Positions 38,793 to 43,485 of a DNA stretch of 43,485 bases are shown here, in pieces. Within the stretch, counting starts at the first letter, position 1. Each line of letters opens with the position of its first letter. This stretch comes from a virus. A program made the position numbers and the translations under genes. The notes under the pieces were generated by a model. It did not search any database. It was not told the DNA's origin and saw only the letters and a list, made by a program, of their open reading frames with translations. Location: positions 1 through 43,485 of the IMG/VR virus record IMGVR_UViG_3300047586_000034; one strand, written 5' to 3'.

Positions 38793-39232
38793 GGCATCAT
38801 GGATAATTTAACGGGCGGGTTAAACTTATTGCCGTACTGGCTTATAATGCAATTACAAGCCGTACAAACCACTGCCCCGTCATGGTATGGCTGTTGCTTT
38901 TCAGCTGGGTGTTGGCACTCGGGTACGTTTATATTTTCCGTAACCTCATCCTGTAATTTGCCCCGTTCCTTATACCTGCTGCCCCGTAATTCTGGGTGCA
39001 ACTCCTGTGCCTTGCGCCTTGCCCTTGTTATATCATCGGGGTTACTTATTTCCCTATTTTCAAGCGCCCGCAGCAGCTTTTCAGCGCTGCCCATAGTACA
39101 TACAAGGGGCTGTTCCCAACGCCAGTACCATGCAATAAGTACACGGTCGCTGTCCCTTGCCTCTGGCATACTGGTAAGTATCTCTACCACCTTGGCCAGT
39201 TTAGTTTTGATCTGTTTACTTTTTTCCATCAT
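38789..39232 (-). CDS. Hypothetical protein with C-terminal Cys motif, 147 aa
   Basis: Starting at the first of two adjacent ATGs (39232), the protein has SDRVLIAWYWRWEQPLVC, a helical SAEKLLRALENREISNPDDI, RARRKAQELHPELRG, and a C-terminal CQH...CTACNC cluster that may bind zinc. I recall similar small proteins beside replication genes in Bacteroidota phages, without function. It overlaps the gene before by 17 bases. Confidence 0.8.
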   Translation of the reverse strand: MMEKSKQIKTKLAKVVEILTSMPEARDSDRVLIAWYWRWEQPLVCTMGSAEKLLRALENREISNPDDITRARRKAQELHPELRGSRYKERGKLQDEVTENINVPECQHPAEKQQPYHDGAVVCTACNCIISQYGNKFNPPVKLSMMP

Positions 39233-39401
39233 CGTTCTTATTTTTAGTATAATTAGCATATCCACACCCAAGACATTTTTTAAATCCAGCCGTTTTATAG
39301 CCAGATTTATTTCTTGGGCACATAAAATATTTTCTGGGAATCATTGCTTTTGAGCATGTTACAAATTCCCCAGTTTTCTTGTTTACTGCTGATTTTCCCA
39401 T
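39216..39401 (-). CDS. Small Cys-containing protein, 61 aa, AT-rich
   Basis: ATG at 39401 overlaps the stop of the DnaC-like gene as TAATG. The 61-residue product has four Cys (FVTCSKAM, KYFMCPRNKS, KKCLGCGYANY) that could form a zinc ribbon. It is much more AT-rich than its neighbours, a sign of recent entry, and was probably inserted into the replication operon. Confidence 0.7.
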   Translation of the reverse strand: MGKSAVNKKTGEFVTCSKAMIPRKYFMCPRNKSGYKTAGFKKCLGCGYANYTKNKNDDGKK

Positions 39402-40024
39402 TAAATAATTCTTAAGTTTTTGCCCTTTACCTCTACCACGCTGCACATTTCTGCAAGGCGGCTGGCAACCCGTGTGCCATATTGTTCCTCCACCCACTGC
39501 AAATCGTGGTTGCTGGTAAAGTGTGTTGGTACGCCCTTGCGCTGCCACAGGTTATACCGTGCCGTAATTACTTCCACCATCGGGTACAGTTCGCTGCCGT
39601 ATAGTTTCACCATAAGCGGCTCGCTGCCCAAATCATCGTAATACGCTGGCTTTTCCCAAAGTATGTACTGCGCAAAGGCTTCTTCGCTGCGCACCAGCGC
39701 CACGGCGTTACAATCATACTGCCGCCACCAGTTGTCTGGCCAGCAGGTAACAGTCATGTGCCGTAGCGCTTCCAGCAATACACTTTTGCCCGTACCGCAC
39801 TTACCCCACAGGTACACCCCACGGGTAAGCGGGTACAGGGCATTGGCATTGCCGCTGGCATATAGCATTAAATTGCCCAGTATGGGGTATTGGTTCGGTA
39901 TATATTCACGGTTAAAAACTGCCTCAAATATTTCCGTATACCAACCCTTCCACTCCTCGGCATTTGCAGGGTACTGGGTAAGCTTGTACCGCTGGGGCGG
40001 GGTAAACGTAACAGGTTTATTCAT
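39401..40024 (-). CDS. DnaC/IstB-like helicase loader ATPase
   Basis: A 207-residue AAA+ protein with Walker A GKCGTGKS (74-81), Walker B AYYDDLGSE (127-135), sensor 1 in PTHFTSN (166-172) and box VII YGTRVASRL (182-190, with Arg189 as arginine finger candidate). Relatives load the replicative helicase on DNA. The initiator-like gene before it overlaps by 8 bases. No phage helicase is seen, so it may load the host DnaB. Confidence 0.9.
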   Translation of the reverse strand: MNKPVTFTPPQRYKLTQYPANAEEWKGWYTEIFEAVFNREYIPNQYPILGNLMLYASGNANALYPLTRGVYLWGKCGTGKSVLLEALRHMTVTCWPDNWWRQYDCNAVALVRSEEAFAQYILWEKPAYYDDLGSEPLMVKLYGSELYPMVEVITARYNLWQRKGVPTHFTSNHDLQWVEEQYGTRVASRLAEMCSVVEVKGKNLRII

Positions 40025-40676
40025 GGTATATACGGCCAGTTCCCTGCGCCTTACCTTTCATATCCCTGCTCGCCCATGTAGCCAGCCGCCCTGCCAGCTT
40101 CCATGTTGGTTGTAATTCCATCCGCATCTTACTGCCGCTGCGTGTAGGCTCTACCCAGTACGTGTAAAAGGCGTGCAGCATTGGCTTGCCAAATTTAACA
40201 GCGTGTTCCTGTGTAAATATGGTGGCTTTAAATGCCGCCTCCCTTTCTGCCAGCGTTTTGGGTGCTGGTGGCGCTTCGGTATCTGCCTTTTCTTCCAGCG
40301 GCAAAGTGGGTTCTGCCGTACCGTTTTTGTTATAAACCACCTTGGCATATTCTGGCAGGTTGGCCACAATGGCCTTGCGTGCCGCCTCCATGCTCGGGTT
40401 AAGCTTTTGGTTTTTGTGGTGGTTTACCAGTATTACATAATCCTCCGCACGCCGTACCTTACCAGCCGTGTTAAACTTGGCCAGCGTTTTGTTAATCATC
40501 TGCTCTTTCAAGCCCGTATCAAATACCATCTGCCGCAGGGTACACTCAAACACACCCGCAACATTACTTTGCGGGCAGGTAAGTAAGTATAAAAACAGCA
40601 GTTTTTCTTCTGGCGTTAGTTTGCTAATATAGCCATCCAGCCAAAAGTTCGTATTAACACTGCGCAGCCTACCCAT
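40017..40676 (-). CDS. Replication initiator / DnaD-like protein
   Basis: The 219-residue protein starts MGRLRSVNTNFWLDGYISKL then TPEEKLLFLYLLTCPQS, the N-terminal winged-helix pattern of phage replication initiators of the DnaD/O type, followed by QMVFDTGLKEQMINKTLAKF and, after a Pro/Ala linker, a C-terminal helical domain. ATG at 40676 overlaps the preceding gene by 8 bases and is preferred to a longer start at 40709. It likely recognises the origin and recruits the loader encoded next. Confidence 0.8.
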   Translation of the reverse strand: MGRLRSVNTNFWLDGYISKLTPEEKLLFLYLLTCPQSNVAGVFECTLRQMVFDTGLKEQMINKTLAKFNTAGKVRRAEDYVILVNHHKNQKLNPSMEAARKAIVANLPEYAKVVYNKNGTAEPTLPLEEKADTEAPPAPKTLAEREAAFKATIFTQEHAVKFGKPMLHAFYTYWVEPTRSGSKMRMELQPTWKLAGRLATWASRDMKGKAQGTGRIYHE

Positions 40677-41724
40677 TGGCCTGCCCCTCAATTTCATTCT
40701 TACGGTCAAGCCACAGCGTATTTAATGCTGTGCTTTCATCTTCCATAAACAGGCTGGGCTCAACGCTAAAAAGTTCCTGTAACTGCTGCACTGTTTTGCA
40801 GCGCTTTATCTGGGCGGCCACGTCTTGGTCATGTGTTGCCCCACCCGTGCCCAGTTCTGCGTTAAACTTTGCGCTTTTGGCCGCTGCATCCAGTGCCGTA
40901 CCTGCACGCTTTACATCAGCTGCCACAGCTTTGGTACTTAAGTCGGGTTCTTCTTCCACAGGCGTTGCCACTGCATCAATGGTATTGTGCTGCTGCAATG
41001 CCGTAAGCTTATCGGGATTAAGTATGCCTTGGCGCTTTATATCCAGCCCAGCTTCAAAAAATGCCCGCAGCTGTTCCATATTTTCGCTGCTTATGTTGGG
41101 CACTAACGTAATAACTGGGTACACACTTTTGGCCTCTGGCTTATTGCTGGTTACCTTTTTTACGCATAGGTCAAAAGGTATATTTACCACCGTGCCAGCC
41201 ATTTCCTTTATTTCATCAAAGGTGTTGCGTATTGCATTTATGCTGCTTTTATCGCCGCCCGTCTGTAACTGCCACACACCAAAAACACCCTTAATGGCAG
41301 GTATAACAAAGTTAATGGTAAGCAGCTGCCGCCATTTAACGGTATGCGCTTTGCTAAAGTCGGCCACCACCTGTTTATCATCCGTGGGTTCGTAACCCTC
41401 TTTGCCATACTGCCACAGCCAATATGCCTGGCCATCACTGTACCCAGCTTTGCGCCCTTCTTTATCGCGGCCATCCCACTCCTCAAAACAACTTTGGAAG
41501 TCATCATCGCTTATAAACACAATCTGTATTTTACTGGGCTTTTGGTACACCTCATCAAACTTGCTGGCGTATGCCCCAGTGGCTATAAAATAATCAAGGC
41601 TAACGGGGTATTCCTTACCACCGCTGCCCTGCTTTTTTTCGCCGCACCGTATCTTACCAATCAGTGGCAGGCGGGTGCTTTGTGCGGGTATGTTTGCCCG
41701 CAAAATTCTGCTTTTTCTTTCCAT
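40669..41724 (-). CDS. Gp3/RDF-like protein (recombination directionality factor family)
   Basis: The 351-residue product begins like the Gp3-type RDF family of phiC31-like phages: PLIGKIRCGEKK, EYPVSLDYFIATGAYASKF then EVYQKPSKIQIVFISDDD, and KAGYSDGQAYWLWQYG. This family controls integrase direction in phiC31, but many lytic and integrase-free phages carry relatives whose role is unclear, possibly DNA binding in recombination. Later parts (ELGTGGATHDQDVAAQIKR) are disordered-looking. No integrase gene is seen. ATG at 41724 follows AACGAAG. Confidence 0.6.
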   Translation of the reverse strand: MERKSRILRANIPAQSTRLPLIGKIRCGEKKQGSGGKEYPVSLDYFIATGAYASKFDEVYQKPSKIQIVFISDDDFQSCFEEWDGRDKEGRKAGYSDGQAYWLWQYGKEGYEPTDDKQVVADFSKAHTVKWRQLLTINFVIPAIKGVFGVWQLQTGGDKSSINAIRNTFDEIKEMAGTVVNIPFDLCVKKVTSNKPEAKSVYPVITLVPNISSENMEQLRAFFEAGLDIKRQGILNPDKLTALQQHNTIDAVATPVEEEPDLSTKAVAADVKRAGTALDAAAKSAKFNAELGTGGATHDQDVAAQIKRCKTVQQLQELFSVEPSLFMEDESTALNTLWLDRKNEIEGQANG

Positions 41725-41729
41725 CTTCG

Positions 41730-41951
41730 TTACATGTTACTTTTTACATAATTACTTCGTTCCTGTTTCAGCAGGTAAATGGCTGCCATATAAAAGCCAG
41801 CACTGTTGTACACCTTTACGCCTGCCGTTTCCAGCAGGGTAAAAGCTTGCGGGTTCTTTTCCGTTGCATCGTGTGCCAGCTGTAAGGCCAGCAAATCAGT
41901 ATCCCTGTGGCAATGCTCTAAAAGCCACTTATGGTAAGCTGTTAGTTCCAT
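41730..41951 (-). CDS. Small helical protein, 73 aa
   Basis: From ATG 41951 (MELTAYHKWLLEHCHRDTDL), the 73-residue product is all helical with QLAHDATEKNPQAFTLLETA and ends KQERSNYVKSNM. It overlaps the nuclease gene by 23 bases and precedes the RDF-like gene by 5. The longer frame starting at 42113 would run inside the nuclease gene and is not supported. No family is recognised. Confidence 0.7.
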   Translation of the reverse strand: MELTAYHKWLLEHCHRDTDLLALQLAHDATEKNPQAFTLLETAGVKVYNSAGFYMAAIYLLKQERSNYVKSNM

Positions 41952-43074
41952 CCTCTGGCTGGTTTTCGTCAAAGTAAGTATCGGTGTAATCGTACTGCTG
42001 CTGGGTAAATGCTGCATTGTCAATGGCCTGCTGTACCACCGCCTTAATAACTGGGGTGGCAAAGTTTGCAGGTGCTTCGCTTGGTACGCCATCGGCATCA
42101 ACTGGCTGGTCAAGGCTTATCGTGCCAAACATTTCCAGCATTGTTTTTTCTTCCACGTTGCTGTACATTTCCCCGTACATGCCAATAATGTGGTGCGCAG
42201 CGTTTTCGCTAAACCCATTGTTCTGGTCAACCAGTGTGTAAGTGGGGCGGGTGCGCCAATCTTTGGGATGCCAGTTGTAAAGCTTTATGTCTATGCCATT
42301 ATACTGCGGGTAAGCATCGTTAAGCAGCATACGCAGTAAGCGCAGCTGTGCGGCATTATGTACCCCGCCTGTGCTGTTGCGCCCACTCTTATTATCAATA
42401 ATGGCCAGCACCCTGCTGGTGCGTTTGCTTTCCTTGGGCTTGCCCTTGTTTTCGCAGCTTTTGTACTCCTCCCCAAAAAAGCCCTTTTCCGTGTAATCCA
42501 TTTCACAAAATATATCCAGCGTACCAGCCACGCCCAGCGCTGGGCTTACAAGGCTTAACTCAATGGCCAGCGGCTTAACATTGTAATCCGTGCAAAACTG
42601 TGCAAAGGCAAGCGTGTCCTGTCGTATATCATCTGCCCATGCGCCCTCGCCAGTTGTTAGCCCGTTTACCTTGCAGTAATTATGTACCACCTCCCCCATA
42701 AGGTCAAGGTTGCACACCCGCTTAATAAGCATGGTGGCAATAACAGTATGCAGCAGGCTGCCATAAAATGCCCGCAAATCACGGTATGCCCGTGCCTCCT
42801 CCCAGCCCTGCTCGGCAATCCACTTGGTTAAAAACTCATCGGCTGGTATTGTTTTGCGGGTAAGGGTGGTAACACCCACGGCAAAGCGCACCTTCGGTTT
42901 TTCCTCTGCACCACCCAGTACGGCTTCCCGCAGTGCTGCATCGGTATCTATGTAATAGTAAAAGCGGTCACCCTTAAAGTGGTATCTAAACAACTGGTAA
43001 GGGCTTAACATTAAAGCCTTGTCATCAAAGTACATGGCCTTAATTTCACTGATTGTCATTTCGTTTTTGTTCAT
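41929..43074 (-). CDS. PD-(D/E)XK nuclease, RecB/Cas4-like
   Basis: A 381-residue protein with the RecB/Cas4 nuclease order: YGSLLHTVIA (104-113, His109), IELSLVSPALGVAGTLDIF (171-189, Glu172 and Asp187), VLAIIDNKSG (222-231, Asp227 and Lys229) and AAQLRLLRML (241-250, Gln243). The Lys motif is D-N-K in place of E-x-K. It probably degrades DNA ends as an exonuclease, with the RDF-like or other proteins. ATG at 43074 follows AACGAAG. Confidence 0.85.
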   Translation of the reverse strand: MNKNEMTISEIKAMYFDDKALMLSPYQLFRYHFKGDRFYYYIDTDAALREAVLGGAEEKPKVRFAVGVTTLTRKTIPADEFLTKWIAEQGWEEARAYRDLRAFYGSLLHTVIATMLIKRVCNLDLMGEVVHNYCKVNGLTTGEGAWADDIRQDTLAFAQFCTDYNVKPLAIELSLVSPALGVAGTLDIFCEMDYTEKGFFGEEYKSCENKGKPKESKRTSRVLAIIDNKSGRNSTGGVHNAAQLRLLRMLLNDAYPQYNGIDIKLYNWHPKDWRTRPTYTLVDQNNGFSENAAHHIIGMYGEMYSNVEEKTMLEMFGTISLDQPVDADGVPSEAPANFATPVIKAVVQQAIDNAAFTQQQYDYTDTYFDENQPEDGTNSLP

Positions 43075-43080
43075 CTTCGT

Positions 43081-43311
43081 TTATTTAAGTTGCTTAAGTA
43101 AGTTCTGTAATCCACGGCCATCTTGTATGGTCGTGCCTGTTGCCCAGCCACTATAAGGGTACAGCGTAATGCGTGCGCCCTTGTAAGTAAACTGTAATTT
43201 GGTTGCCCCATGCTGCTCAACTGTGTAGCCAAGCTTTTCCAGTGCCTCTTTGGCCGCAGCCATGCGCACTGGTTCAAGCGCCTTTTGCCTTTCAACGTCT
43301 AAACGTGCCAT
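43081..43311 (-). CDS. Small hypothetical protein, 76 aa
   Basis: ATG at 43311 lies one base after the stop of the previous gene. The 76-residue product has a charged N-terminal helix (MARLDVERQKALEPVRMAAA) and a beta-alpha end with ATKLQFTYKGARITLYPYSG and IQDGRGLQNLLKQLK, which recalls small double-stranded-RNA-binding-like (HicA-like) folds; this is weak. Common beside phage recombination genes. Confidence 0.75.
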   Translation of the reverse strand: MARLDVERQKALEPVRMAAAKEALEKLGYTVEQHGATKLQFTYKGARITLYPYSGWATGTTIQDGRGLQNLLKQLK

Positions 43312-43312
43312 A

Positions 43313-43485
43313 TTACTTCGCTTTGCGCCGCACAATACTGCGTATAAGCAGGCATCTTTTAATACTTATTTTGCTGTCCTCATACGGCTGTTCATGCTTG
43401 CGCAGCCACTTCCAAATTGTGCTATAATGTTCCAAGCAATCCCACTGCTCGCAGGCTGTCTTAAGGCAGCTGTAAACTGCCGTGG
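43313..43485 (-). CDS. Small unknown protein, 3' part (same gene as 1-185)
   Basis: This is the same gene as at 1-185, seen again because the window end repeats the start. Here the frame enters at 43485 and ends at TAA 43313. The C-terminal residues beyond the repeat read KRCLLIRSIVRRKAK, a basic hydrophobic tail. On the circular genome there is one 76-codon gene. Confidence 0.7.
   Translation of the reverse strand, partial: TAVYSCLKTACEQWDCLEHYSTIWKWLRKHEQPYEDSKISIKRCLLIRSIVRRKAK
43359..43485. repeat. Terminal direct repeat, right copy
   Basis: Exact copy of bases 1-127. See the left copy; one of the two should be removed when the sequence is closed. Confidence 0.95.

Noticed and set aside
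39216-39548. Longer 110-codon form of the small Cys protein
   Set aside because: It would overlap the helicase-loader gene by about 150 bases; the internal ATG at 39401 gives a clean TAATG coupling.

Overview
The window is a complete genome of a tailed double-stranded DNA phage with a non-contractile-type tail module (tape measure, no sheath seen). The last 127 bases (43359-43485) repeat the first 127 exactly, so the molecule closes into a circle of 43,358 bp, and one small gene reads across the join. Every gene I can support lies on the minus strand, so reading order runs from high to low coordinates. A host in the Bacteroidota is inferred from a good TTG-N20-TAnnTTTG promoter (363-393), the near absence of Shine-Dalgarno sites, A-rich start contexts and a FISUMP domain in a tail protein. 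I see no integrase, repressor, DNA polymerase, tRNA or CRISPR array.

Layout in reading order. (1) From the promoter at 363-393, through the join, down to a strong terminator at 35985-36057: small proteins, a RecB/Cas4-like nuclease, a Gp3/RDF-like protein, a replication-initiator-like protein, a DnaC-like helicase loader, a DnaQ-like exonuclease, a DnaA domain IV-like protein and a PAPS-reductase-like PP-loop enzyme. (2) 35972-34519: a VRR-NUC nuclease, an odd ParB/AdoMet-decarboxylase chimera, small proteins (one frameshifted) and the terminase small subunit. (3) 34071-23359: large terminase, connector or tail-completion proteins, three tail-tip or adhesin proteins (one with FISUMP) and the tape measure. 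(4) 23362-17094: a glycan island with four or five glycosyltransferases, a B12-type radical SAM enzyme and an NAD-dependent epimerase, with an unusual helically phased repeat array in its middle (18376-18590). (5) 17006-8210: ClpP-like prohead protease with scaffold tail, major capsid, portal, connectors, FN3 fibre and a beta-helix tailspike. (6) 8210-4570: lysis block with membrane proteins, holin-like protein, EF-hand muramidase and a u-spanin-like lipoprotein, ending in a terminator. (7) 3976-397: small genes, a Spo11/TopoVI-A-like TOPRIM protein, a secreted lysozyme-like protein and an HNH endonuclease.

The most interesting results: three GIY-YIG homing endonuclease genes each sit inside the end of a neighbouring gene, with the old gene end left behind as a small remnant and a second version of that end present on the other side; a phased 11-bp iteron array flanking AT-rich DNA, whose palindrome recurs at 35156; a 590-bp non-coding region with GTAAAAT/ATTTTAC inverted repeats that shares a 15-mer with the iteron region; and a fusion of a ParB-like start to an AdoMet-decarboxylase catalytic core with correctly spaced Ser, His and Cys.
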